Source: Pantoea allii (GTDB taxonomy: Bacteria; Pseudomonadota; Gammaproteobacteria; Enterobacterales; Enterobacteriaceae). Taken from it: 64,000 nt of DNA. Location: positions 62,001-126,000 of the forward strand of contig NZ_NTMH01000036.1 of assembly GCF_002307475.1 (NCBI RefSeq). Direction: 5' to 3'. The notes beneath the pieces are model-generated. The model was given only the letters and a program-made list of their open reading frames with translations. It was not told where the DNA came from and ran no database searches. This document shows positions 27,076-35,500 of the stretch, piece by piece (within the stretch, counting starts at the first letter, position 1; every line of letters begins with the position of its first letter). The position numbers and the translations under genes were made by a program.

Positions 27076-28686
27076 ATGAAAAAGATCGCGATAATCGGTG
27101 CCGGGCCAACCGGCATTTACACGTTTTATTCACTTCTGGGCCATAACGTGCCGCTTGCCATTTCCGTTTATGAACAAGGCGACGAGGCCGGCGTCGGCAT
27201 GCCTTACAGCGATGAAGAGAACTCCCGGATGATGCTGGCAAACATCGCCAGTATCGAAATTCCCCCGGTGTTTATGACCTATATCGACTGGCTGCGCGCC
27301 CAGAGTGACAGCCATCTCAGGCGATATAATGTCGATCCCGGCGCTCTGCATATTCGCCAGTTTCTGCCGCGTATCCTGCTTGGCGAGTATTTCCGCGACC
27401 AGTTTCTGACACTGGTTTCCCGCGCCACAGAGCAAGGCTTTGAGGTAAAAATCCATGAGCGTTGTCAGGTCACCGATCTTGAGGCGACCGATGCAGGGGT
27501 AAAACTCTGGACGCAGGGCGAAGACTCACCTGTAACCTTTGATCAGGTGGTGATCGCAACAGGTCACGTCTGGCCGGACGACAGTGCGTCTACCCGCACC
27601 TATTTCCCCAGCCCCTGGTCTGGTCTGATGGAGGCCAGAATACCGGCCTGTGATGTCGGCATTATGGGCACCTCGCTGAGCGGCATCGATGCCGCCATGG
27701 CCGTGGCGATCCAGCATGGCGAGTTTGTGGAAGCCGATGATGAAGAGATCACCTTTACGCTGGATAAAGGCCATGAGGCGCTGAAGATCGTCCTGATGTC
27801 CCGTTCGGGCATTCTGCCGGAGGCCGACTTCTATTGCCCGATTCCCTATGAGCCGCTGAACGTGGTAACAGAGAGCGCCATCGACGACGCGATTGCTGCG
27901 GGCGCAGAGGGATTGCTCGATCGGGTGTTTGCGCTGATGGTGAAAGAGCTTGAAGAGGCGGCACCTGCGTGGAGCGAAGCGATTGCGTTGAACACGCTTG
28001 ATGTCGACCGTTTTCCGGAAGCCTGGTTTGCCAACCGACAGAAGCAGGACCCTTTCCACTGGGCCAGCACCAATCTGAATGAAGTTGAACGCAATAAACG
28101 CGACAGGCGAACCGTGCCGTGGCGCTATACCATTCTGCGGTTGCACGAAGTGGTTGAGGAAATCGTTCCCTTTCTTAACGAAAGCGACAGTAAACGCTTT
28201 TCAGGCGGCCTCGCCAAAGTGTTTATCGATAACTACGCGGCGATTCCTTCACAGTCGATCCGTCGGTTGCTGGCACTACGCGAGGCCGGCATTATCAGCA
28301 TCCTTGCACTCGGCGAAGAGTATGAACTGCAAAGGCAGCAGACGAAAACGCGCATTGTTACCGGGGAGCAACAGCTCACGTTTGACGTGTTTATTGATGC
28401 GCGAGGACAGAAGGCGCTCAAAACTAAAGATCTGCCATTTGCCACACTGAAACAGCAGATCCAGCGCTGCGGCGATGAGATTCCTGACGTGGGTGATGAT
28501 TATACCTTGCTGTCTCCCGCTTCCGCCCGGGGACGCATCGCCTTTGCCGCATTGCCCTATTTGATGCATGACCAGCCCTTTGTGCAGGGGCTGACGGTCT
28601 GTGCCGATATCGGTGCTGCGATTGCCAGTGCAATCGATGAAACGCCCTCGCGCTCGCGGAAAAGGCTGGCGTATGTTGAACTTTGA
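27076..28686 (+). CDS. FAD/NAD(P)-binding protein, YdhS-like
   Basis: 536 residues from the ATG at 27076, which has AAGGTG upstream; the frame extends to 26998. An N-terminal dinucleotide-binding motif IAIIGAGPTGIYT is followed by EQGDEAGVGMPYSDEENS and TGHVWPDD, then NVGIMGTSLSGIDAA-like residues (GIMGTSLSGIDA) forming a second nucleotide site. This is the family of E. coli YdhS, flavoproteins with an HpyO-like domain. The substrate is unknown. No partner gene is adjacent, and a hairpin at 28780 follows. Confidence 0.85.
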   Translation: MKKIAIIGAGPTGIYTFYSLLGHNVPLAISVYEQGDEAGVGMPYSDEENSRMMLANIASIEIPPVFMTYIDWLRAQSDSHLRRYNVDPGALHIRQFLPRILLGEYFRDQFLTLVSRATEQGFEVKIHERCQVTDLEATDAGVKLWTQGEDSPVTFDQVVIATGHVWPDDSASTRTYFPSPWSGLMEARIPACDVGIMGTSLSGIDAAMAVAIQHGEFVEADDEEITFTLDKGHEALKIVLMSRSGILPEADFYCPIPYEPLNVVTESAIDDAIAAGAEGLLDRVFALMVKELEEAAPAWSEAIALNTLDVDRFPEAWFANRQKQDPFHWASTNLNEVERNKRDRRTVPWRYTILRLHEVVEEIVPFLNESDSKRFSGGLAKVFIDNYAAIPSQSIRRLLALREAGIISILALGEEYELQRQQTKTRIVTGEQQLTFDVFIDARGQKALKTKDLPFATLKQQIQRCGDEIPDVGDDYTLLSPASARGRIAFAALPYLMHDQPFVQGLTVCADIGAAIASAIDETPSRSRKRLAYVEL

Positions 28687-29327
28687 GCACAGTGTTTGCG
28701 ATACAGACAGTCATTTTGCCGTGCAATTTCTGGTTGACCGCTTCATGCCTTGTACTGCTTTTACATAAGCTTTCGGATACGGGCATATCGCTATGAAAAG
28801 ATATGCCCGCTAACGAGAATTCAACTTAGCTGCGCCTTGCCCTTTAACGCGTATGTTTAGCCGCACGCTATCCGGTCTGATGTGTGAATCGGTCTGATAC
28901 AACAAATAGTAAAACAATGCTCCTGGAGGCTGTCATCACCGTGACGGAATTCATAGCTTATATACTGAATAGCCAGCCCCGGCATTCGCCTAATGGCGAA
29001 TAAAATGTAGTGAGACGGGCCACCTTACCTGTGTTGAGCTTAAGGCTTATTAGCAGCCTCAGCTTTTACCCTTCTCTTTACCTTATGCTCACGCATTTCT
29101 CTCGATTCTCTCAGATCAATTGACCGTTAAGCCTGGTGGTAAGTACGTAAGCATTGCTCATTCACGCTCTCGAACGGAAACAGTTAGAGTCACTCTTACT
29201 CCTCACTAAACCAGAGAGGCTTAACAGAAAAAATCATCCACATTATTTACGAAGATTATTATCAGAAAATTGAAAACCGTGTTGGCTTCATAAAACTTCA
29301 CCTGACATTGAAACAAGGATATTTTGT
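28687..29327. other. Intergenic region with one hairpin
   Basis: About 640 bases between the YdhS-like gene and a secreted-protein gene. At 28780-28809 CGGGCATATC pairs with GATATGCCCG over a ten-base loop, probably a factor-assisted terminator. Nothing else in the stretch looks like a gene or RNA that I can name. Confidence 0.5.
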
Positions 29328-29738
29328 ATGAAAACCAAAATTAATGCCTTATTACTATTATCCCTATTTTCTTTTGGCAGCCAGGCTGCCTCATTTACAA
29401 TTAATGCAAAAGATCACTGTATCTACCCGCCATTAAGTAACGTCAGGGTGCAATCAGGTACCGCATTACAGTTTCAGTTGCAACCGGGTACCTATACTAT
29501 GTCCTTGCTCTCAAATAACATGAGTTGTGCAAATGGTTCATTAAGCGATGGCTGCCAAATAAGCTCCGTCTATTTACAAGGCGGTTTAGGTAATGCTCGC
29601 TGGGGCACCACCGTTGGTAGCGCGCCCATCACCGTCAACGTGCCTACTACCGCAACCTTTATGGCGTTTGTGACAGACGATAACTGCGTTGACAATACAG
29701 GTAGTGCAACAATACAAGCAGATAAAGTTTCAAATTAA
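29328..29738 (+). CDS. Small secreted protein, possible beta-sandwich lectin-like
   Basis: 136 residues. A signal peptide ends at SQAAS. The mature part has four cysteines and the plan of a small all-beta domain. The ending AFVTDDNCVDNTGSATIQ loosely recalls the calcium-site region of PA-IL (LecA)-type lectins, where acidic and Asn residues precede a GS-x-x-x strand. This resemblance is weak and is only a hypothesis. A CAAGGA ribosome binding site precedes the ATG, and a strong terminator follows. Confidence 0.65.
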   Translation: MKTKINALLLLSLFSFGSQAASFTINAKDHCIYPPLSNVRVQSGTALQFQLQPGTYTMSLLSNNMSCANGSLSDGCQISSVYLQGGLGNARWGTTVGSAPITVNVPTTATFMAFVTDDNCVDNTGSATIQADKVSN

Positions 29739-29744
29739 TATATT

Positions 29745-29783
29745 CCGCGAGCTGTCTTATTGAGGCGACTCGCGGATTTTTTT
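29745..29783 (+). terminator. Rho-independent terminator
   Basis: CCGCGAG (29745-29751) pairs with CTCGCGG (29769-29775), followed by ATTTTTTT. It ends the secreted-protein gene. Confidence 0.85.
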
Positions 29784-29896
29784 AAACTTAAGCCTTTTAA
29801 ATAATCTATAAAAAAATCATTTTATATAATTTTCACGCCGATTTAATCAGTGCTGTGCCGCAATGTTAGCCTCTTAGCAGCTAAAAGAAATTTTGA

Positions 29897-30595
29897 TTAT
29901 TCCAGCCTCAACAACGGCCTGTAACCCAACATATCCCGGAACGTACAAAACTCAGGCGCGCCCAGCTTAATAACCGGGGAAACCCGCATCAGTTTTTCCA
30001 GATACATTGCTCTTAACATCTGCAGCAGGCAGAGTTCCTCATCGACCGGTTTGTGGATGAGGTAGGACACGCTGATATGAAACTCGTAGACATCGTGATT
30101 GCTTCGTCTGCAGTGTAGTGTGCTGCTGAGCGCGTTCCGGAGTGAACGTATTTTGCTATTTTCCGCCCAGTCCAGGGGTGCCAGCGACAGGGAAACACCT
30201 TGCTTTAGCGCCATTCCGCCAATGCGCATCTGCAAAGGTAAAGAAGATGTTAGCCTGAAATCTGCCAGTTTTGCGGCAAACAGCCGATCGCACTCATCCA
30301 TCGAAACATCAAGATTCAGATCATGTGGCCAGGCCGGATGATACCGTGCCCGATCGTTGGCACCATTAAACACCGTCATGTGATAGCTCGACGGCGGCAG
30401 AAACGCATAACAACGCCCCAATCCTGCGGCTTTCATCGCGTCCACCATTTCGCCAGTTACACCAACCATCTCACTGTCCTGGGCCAGATGACAAATCAGC
30501 GTGTTTCCTCTGAAAGGCAGTACCTCACCGTTAGCGTTAAACTTTTCACCGATGGCATTCTCTTTCCACCCTTCCTGCTCCAGCACTTCTGACAT
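29897..30595 (-). CDS. DUF1868 protein, 2H phosphoesterase superfamily
   Basis: 232 residues. The first catalytic motif is PSSYHMTVFNG and the second is YEFHISVSYL, giving the paired H-x-T/S of 2H phosphoesterases. The N-terminal GEVLPFRGNTLICHL block is typical of DUF1868. It is predicted to act on a cyclic or small phosphodiester; the physiological substrate is unknown. It is not related closely to the other 2H-like protein at 24642. Confidence 0.85.
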   Translation of the reverse strand: MSEVLEQEGWKENAIGEKFNANGEVLPFRGNTLICHLAQDSEMVGVTGEMVDAMKAAGLGRCYAFLPPSSYHMTVFNGANDRARYHPAWPHDLNLDVSMDECDRLFAAKLADFRLTSSLPLQMRIGGMALKQGVSLSLAPLDWAENSKIRSLRNALSSTLHCRRSNHDVYEFHISVSYLIHKPVDEELCLLQMLRAMYLEKLMRVSPVIKLGAPEFCTFRDMLGYRPLLRLE

Positions 30596-30894
30596 GATTT
30601 AGGCTCCCGCCCATGATCGTGAACGCTTATCTGTGGCGTTTTAATGTCTGGACTGGCATGACCACAGGCGATGTTATGACGTGAGGCCACAACGCTCTTT
30701 ATGGCTCCCCATCTTCAGGATACCGCGCGATCATGACCGTTATCAGACAGCAGTGCCGGTGGAACAGGAGGGGGTAAGCAAGGCGTGCTTTTAAACGCAC
30801 GGGTTCAGGACAGCGAGCGGGGGTTAACCCAGAGCAGGCAAAAAAACAAAACGGGATGTCATGCCATCACCGCCCAGCGCTATCCACGTCCTGA
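30596..30894. other. Intergenic region, nothing recognised
   Basis: About 300 bases between the DUF1868 gene start and the broken gene at 30895. A plus-strand frame at 30785 is short and unremarkable. I see no RNA gene or clear regulatory site. Confidence 0.3.
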
Positions 30895-31230
30895 CTATTT
30901 TTTCCGTAACAGAAAAACAGCAATTGCGGTTAGCACGCCCATCAGTGGCATAGCGATAGCGCCTGAGAAAAAGTCGTAATGGTCATGGCGGTTACTCCGG
31001 CGAATATCAGCAAAGCGGTTAAGCGCCTGATTGCTGTTAATCGCACTCACCTCTTCAAATTGTTTTTCATAGCCCTTTTCTTCCAGCAGATAAGCGCCGT
31101 CCGCATCATTTCTTTCCAGAACAACGGTGTGCTGACCTTTTGATAGAAACAGTAATCGGGCATTCTACGATTCGCCTGAAAGGGAGGTGAGAAATGAGGC
31201 TATCCTGCCGGGCTGATAGTGTAAATACAT
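30895..31230 (-). pseudogene. Broken gene of unknown function with C-terminal membrane helix
   Basis: Reading the minus strand from an ATG at 31230 gives 21 codons, then a TAG at 31165-31167. The same frame then continues as clear protein: LLFLSKGQHTVVLERND, then GAYLLEEKGYEKQFEEV, and a C-terminal membrane helix MPLMGVLTAIAVFLLRKK, with the stop at 30895-30897. The protein-like character on both sides of the TAG suggests a recent nonsense mutation, or a start codon after it that I cannot identify. It lies directly behind the coiled-coil protein gene and was probably in its operon. The family is not recognised. Confidence 0.55.
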
Positions 31231-31268
31231 ATTCTTCCCCTGTGCGTCAGCCACCAGCCTGGACCGGA

Positions 31269-32255
31269 TTACACATTATGCGCTGAGACCGAATGATGCC
31301 CACTGCTGAAGGTATTACCGGCCTGGGCATTTACTCTTTGAAAATGCGGTTCGGCATGGTTTTCCCTGGGCGTTACAGCGACGGGCTTAACGGATGTTAA
31401 TCCAGTGATAGTGTTTTGCGAATTGGCGGATTCACCCGCGCCCGCTTTCGCGGGAATGGATTTTACCGAATCCTCAGAAGGCATATAAAGCGCCTGCTGC
31501 AGGGTGCTTTCATTTTGTGAAAGGTTCTCATCCACCTGCGCCAGCTGGCGGCGCATAACGTTGAGCTTAACGGCGGTCGCCAGGGGTATTTGAAGCTGTT
31601 GATCGTTCAATACGCTTAACTGCTGGCGGGCACCATACTGCTGCTGTAACAGCGCACGGTACTGGCTCTCATAACCCCAAACGGTCGATTGCTCCTGCTC
31701 AAACTGAAGCGTGGAGATGTACCCCTTTGCTAACAACGGCCGCCAGGTGTTGACCAGCTTTTGAGCCATACCGATTTGCGCCGATTCAATTTTAATTTGC
31801 TCTGCCAGCTGTGCAAGTTGACCATTCAGCATGGCTTGCTGGAAACGGCTGTCGCTGACCTGCTGAAACGCGAGTTGTTGGGTATGATCGATGTCCTGAA
31901 GCAGGCTGCTCTGTTCAAGCTTTAACTGCGCACTGACCAGCCGAATCTTTTCCGCCGCCAGTTTAGCCTGGGCAGAGGCAAGCTCAAGTGAAGCTGTGGT
32001 GAGCGCAGCCTGGCGCTGGCTCATCGTGGCATCTGAAGCTGCGCTGGAAGTAGGCGGTCGTGGCAGCGTGGCATGCGTTGCCGCCGCCAGCCGCGCGTGC
32101 AGCGGGTGGCTTTGCACGAAGCAGATCACGGTCATACTTCCCAGTACAAAAGACACCCAGTTTCGCCGGAGTAAAAGCACCCACGGGGACAGCGTTTCAC
32201 CGCACTCAGTGCTGGAAGAGTCAACTATCTGCTTCTTAAAAAATGGTTTTTCCAT
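31269..32255 (-). CDS. Membrane-fusion-like coiled-coil protein lacking beta-barrel domains
   Basis: 328 residues. One N-terminal membrane helix (about residues 33-48) is followed by a long alpha-helical hairpin. The region LVNTWRPLLAKGYISTLQFEQEQ matches the hairpin tip of CvaA/HlyD-type membrane fusion proteins of peptide (microcin) exporters. The lipoyl half-motifs and the beta-barrel that normally flank the hairpin are absent. Instead the protein ends in about 70 polar, disordered residues. No ABC exporter gene is adjacent. It may be a degenerate exporter subunit or have a new role. A GAAGG site precedes the ATG. Confidence 0.65.
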   Translation of the reverse strand: MEKPFFKKQIVDSSSTECGETLSPWVLLLRRNWVSFVLGSMTVICFVQSHPLHARLAAATHATLPRPPTSSAASDATMSQRQAALTTASLELASAQAKLAAEKIRLVSAQLKLEQSSLLQDIDHTQQLAFQQVSDSRFQQAMLNGQLAQLAEQIKIESAQIGMAQKLVNTWRPLLAKGYISTLQFEQEQSTVWGYESQYRALLQQQYGARQQLSVLNDQQLQIPLATAVKLNVMRRQLAQVDENLSQNESTLQQALYMPSEDSVKSIPAKAGAGESANSQNTITGLTSVKPVAVTPRENHAEPHFQRVNAQAGNTFSSGHHSVSAHNV

Positions 32256-32608
32256 TTTTTACCTTCAATAAGTGCGTGGGGATATTATTGGGCAAGGCAC
32301 CCGGTCACAGATGTTTTATGCGTGCAGTTTATTCAAGGCGGATCGGGTCATTGATTTACCTCAGCGCATAACATCCCATTTCCGCATGCAGTTTTAAAAC
32401 AGAAGAACATTTCCAGTCGTTACCTTTTGCAAGCGAGTTTCAATCGGTGGGATTTAGCTGGGCGAAAATGTGCGTTGACTGCGTGGTGGAAGGGCGTTTT
32501 CCGGCGCTGACAGGAAAGGCCGGAGATTGCACCAGGCGGTCTGGGGCCAGAATCTGGCCCCAGATGAGTTAAAAGCGCCGTCCGGATAAGAGCAAGCAGC
32601 GGCCAGCC
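32256..32608. other. Intergenic region with perfect hairpin
   Basis: At 32541-32563 CTGGGGCCAG pairs with CTGGCCCCAG over a three-base loop, placed 46 bases after the OppA-type gene stop on the minus strand. It lacks a T-run but could end that transcript. The rest holds the leader of the gene at 32255. Confidence 0.6.
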
Positions 32609-34237
32609 TTACTTAACAAGATAAAGGTCCTTGGTGTAGTAGAACCCCAGATGCGAGGGTGCATAACCGCCGACCTTTGGATTGACCAACTTGTTGAGCG
32701 CACCATAGAAAACCGGTATGACCGGCGTATCTTTCGCGATAATGTCGCTGGCTTTCTGGTAGTCCTGGGTCACAGCATGGGGATCGGTATCCATCCCCGC
32801 GGCTTTTACGGCCGCATCAAACCCTGTGCTGGCATAGCCTGAGCTATTTTGGCTGTCGCCACTGCGGAAGGTATTTAAAAAGGTAGAGGGCTCACTGTAG
32901 TCACCAATCCAGGTGTAACGCACCAGATCATATTGTCTCTGATGCATGGTATCTAACATGGTTTTCCATTCCTGGTTTTGCAGAGTGACCTTTGCACCTA
33001 ATGTTTTCCCCCACATCGAGGCCGCGGCGATGGCGATACGTTGGTTATCCTGATTGGTGTTGTAGAGCAGAGTAAAACTCAGAGGATGACTGGCAGAAAA
33101 ACCGGCTTCATTGAGCAGCACCTGCGCTTTTTTTACCCGTTGCGCCTGCGTCCAGCCGGCCCACTCAGGCGGCGACAGCGTGACCTCCCCCATGGACAGA
33201 GGGAGAACGGTATAAGCCGCTTTATGTCCCATGCCAATGACTTTATCGGCGATGATGCCTTTATCCAGTGCCAAATCCAGCGCCTGACGCACGCGAGCAT
33301 CGGTAAAGGGCGGTTTATGCGTATTAATTTGAAAGTAGAACACGCTATAAACAGCCGTGCTGTGAACCTCTTTGGGCCGCTCTTTTTTCATCCGCGCAAA
33401 ATCAATAGCGGGAATATTCTCCGTAATCGTAATACCACCGGCCAGGTAGCGGTTAAGCTCGGCTGAAACGTCGTGAATCGGTAAAAACGTCACCCGGTTA
33501 ATTACGGTATGGGCATTATCCCAGTAACGATCGTTACGGGTCAGCGTAATTTTTTCATTTACTACCCACTGATCCAGTTTATACGCCCCGCTGCTGACCA
33601 TGTTGCCCGGTCTGATCCAGGCATCGCCAAACTTTTTAATATTGTTTTCGCTGACCGGGAACAGGGAAGGATGCGCAACAAACTGCAGAAAATAGGATAC
33701 TGGTTGATCCAGGGTGACCTGCACGGTGTGAGCGCCTAACGCTTTTACGCCCAGGCTGTCAGACGGACTTTTACCGCCCGTTACCGCATCGGCATTAAGG
33801 ATGTGCGCATAGTTAGCAAAAGACGCATAAGGCGAAGCGGTTTTTGGATCGGTCAGACGACGCCAGCTGAAGACGACATCTTCGGCGGTGAGAGGCGATC
33901 CGTCTGACCATGTCAGATCAGGGCGAAGATGAAAGGTCCAGACTTTGTTGTCGGTCGTTTCCCACGAACTCGCCAGTCCTGGCATGATTTTGCCCTCAGG
34001 GTCTGTCCGCACCAACCCTTCAAACAGATCGTTAATCACAGCAAAAGCATCATTGGTTTCGGCTTTATCGACATCCAGAGTTGAAGGCTCATCACCGTTG
34101 CCCCGCACGATCTCCTGCACAGGGGCCAGCGCCACGCCATTGGGTACATTTGCCCCAAAGGCCACCGAAGAGAACGACAAACTCGTAAAAATTGCAGGTA
34201 AACACAGGCGGGCAACATATAAACGGCTCACGGACAT
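32609..34237 (-). CDS. OppA-type oligopeptide-binding protein (orphan)
   Basis: 542 residues, the normal length of the family. Signal peptide ends near AFGAN. SBP_bac_5 landmarks are EPSTLDVDKAE, GLVRTDPEGKIMPGLASSW, WSDGSPLTAEDVVFSWRR and YWDNAHTVINRVTF. It binds peptides in the periplasm and delivers them to an Opp-type ABC importer. No oppBCDF genes are present, so it is either a second binding protein for an importer elsewhere or an MppA-like murein peptide binder. Confidence 0.9.
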   Translation of the reverse strand: MSVSRLYVARLCLPAIFTSLSFSSVAFGANVPNGVALAPVQEIVRGNGDEPSTLDVDKAETNDAFAVINDLFEGLVRTDPEGKIMPGLASSWETTDNKVWTFHLRPDLTWSDGSPLTAEDVVFSWRRLTDPKTASPYASFANYAHILNADAVTGGKSPSDSLGVKALGAHTVQVTLDQPVSYFLQFVAHPSLFPVSENNIKKFGDAWIRPGNMVSSGAYKLDQWVVNEKITLTRNDRYWDNAHTVINRVTFLPIHDVSAELNRYLAGGITITENIPAIDFARMKKERPKEVHSTAVYSVFYFQINTHKPPFTDARVRQALDLALDKGIIADKVIGMGHKAAYTVLPLSMGEVTLSPPEWAGWTQAQRVKKAQVLLNEAGFSASHPLSFTLLYNTNQDNQRIAIAAASMWGKTLGAKVTLQNQEWKTMLDTMHQRQYDLVRYTWIGDYSEPSTFLNTFRSGDSQNSSGYASTGFDAAVKAAGMDTDPHAVTQDYQKASDIIAKDTPVIPVFYGALNKLVNPKVGGYAPSHLGFYYTKDLYLVK

Positions 34238-34744
34238 TCGTCTGATTCCTTTTTGCTAAGTGATAATGTGACTTCGTACCACGACCATTGCAATTTGTGG
34301 GCCAGGGGCGAGGGTTTGTGCCATGCCAGTCTGCGGTCGGTTCGCGACTAAAACCGCGTAGCGGTGCACACTTCTGATGCAAAGAAGCACGTCACCGCTC
34401 AAATGTGACGCCGGGGTGAACCCTGGATTGCGTTACTCCGCCCCACGGGCGCATCTGTTTTGTGCACCGAGACAAATATGTGCACCGGGACAAATAAGGG
34501 CGGCCTGCGGTAATACACGCCGTGGTCTGCTTTTAAGATGATGGGCAACACCGCTAACAGCTTGCCCTGACCTTCATAAGGTAAAGCCCGCAACACAGGC
34601 AGATAAAACAAGTTGGCTGTCGGTCTGCGCCCCGCACACGTAGGTTAACGAAACTTTTACGTTATCCTGCCGAGCCTTTTTCATCCGCCACATACTTGTA
34701 CAGGCAGGGCCTGATAGAGTCATTCACATCAATCAGGAGCCCGT
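34238..34744. other. Divergent intergenic region
   Basis: About 500 bases between the OppA-type gene and a small lipoprotein gene, which are divergent. It should contain both promoters. A 70-codon minus-strand frame at 34399-34611 is not convincing. Confidence 0.35.
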
Positions 34745-34891
34745 ATGAAAAAAGTGATTCTGTTCGTTATCGCGTTAGCAAGTGTTTCTGCCCTGTCGGG
34801 CTGCATCTGGCCATACTGGGGACCCGGCGGCGGCCCGGGACAGATGGGACCAGGTGGCGGTGGCGGTCCTGGCGGCGGTCCGCACAGGTAA
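34745..34891 (+). CDS. Small glycine-rich lipoprotein
   Basis: 48 residues, too short for most gene finders. It has a signal peptide with the lipobox ALSGCIW (cysteine at residue 20), followed by about 28 residues that are almost only Gly, Pro, Gln and Met. CAGGAG lies ten bases before the ATG, and a perfect terminator follows, so expression is likely. Short Gly-rich lipoproteins of this form occur in enterobacteria, but their role is unknown. Confidence 0.75.
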   Translation: MKKVILFVIALASVSALSGCIWPYWGPGGGPGQMGPGGGGGPGGGPHR

Positions 34892-34895
34892 CCCA

Positions 34896-34920
34896 TAATG
34901 GCCTCGCCATGAGGCCATTA
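34896..34920 (+). terminator. Stem-loop terminator
   Basis: TAATGGCCTC (34896-34905) pairs perfectly with GAGGCCATTA (34911-34920) over a five-base loop, four bases after the lipoprotein stop. Confidence 0.8.
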
Positions 34921-35045
34921 TCCCTTTGCCGATAAGGATTATTCTGACATTCCAGCCAGGCCCTCTTCCCGCCCTTGCCTTTGCTGGAGATTCCCCGCTT
35001 TTCATGACAAACTTGAGCACATCTTAAGGATAAGGAATGTGTACG

Positions 35046-35483
35046 ATGTCAGGATCAAACATCGCTTGTCTGTTTACGGAAGGTCAAATCACACTGCCTG
35101 AGGATTATCAGGACCGCACGGTTAATGCTTTCACCGCTTCTGCTGCCAATGCCCCCGCTTTTACTCTCTCACGCGATACGCTCGCCGACGGTGAAGCGCT
35201 GCCTGCGTATATCGATCGTCAGTTAACGCTAATGCAAAAACACATTAAGGGATGGAAACAGACTGAACGCGGCCCTGCCGTACTGGGTGACGATCTGCTT
35301 AAAGGCGAATGCGTGCACGCTAATTTTTTGCGTGACGGCAAACGCACCTGGCAACAGCAGTCGGTCTTCACGCCGGATAATCACAAAGTGCTGGTCTTTA
35401 CCATGACCTCCATGTCCGCCATCAGTGACGCTGATCAGGCACAGTTTCAAACGCTGCTTAAAAGTTTTCGCTTTAACGCTTAA
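35046..35483 (+). CDS. Eag chaperone (DcrB/DUF1795 family) for the Rhs effector
   Basis: 145 residues from the ATG at 35046, three codons into the longer frame from 35037. The sequence follows the DUF1795/DcrB-like fold (YIDRQLTLMQKHIKGWK, then TMSAISD-like tail and LLKSFRF). Such Eag proteins bind the N-terminal membrane helices of PAAR-Rhs effectors, keep them soluble and load them on VgrG of a type VI secretion system. The gene lies 17 bases upstream of the Rhs gene. No T6SS structural gene is in the window. Confidence 0.85.
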   Translation: MSGSNIACLFTEGQITLPEDYQDRTVNAFTASAANAPAFTLSRDTLADGEALPAYIDRQLTLMQKHIKGWKQTERGPAVLGDDLLKGECVHANFLRDGKRTWQQQSVFTPDNHKVLVFTMTSMSAISDADQAQFQTLLKSFRFNA

Positions 35484-35500
35484 CGACAAGGGCAATTATC

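Noticed and set aside
27526..28146. 206-codon minus-strand frame opposite the YdhS-like gene
   Set aside because: It mirrors the coding frame of a clearly conserved gene and has no independent support.
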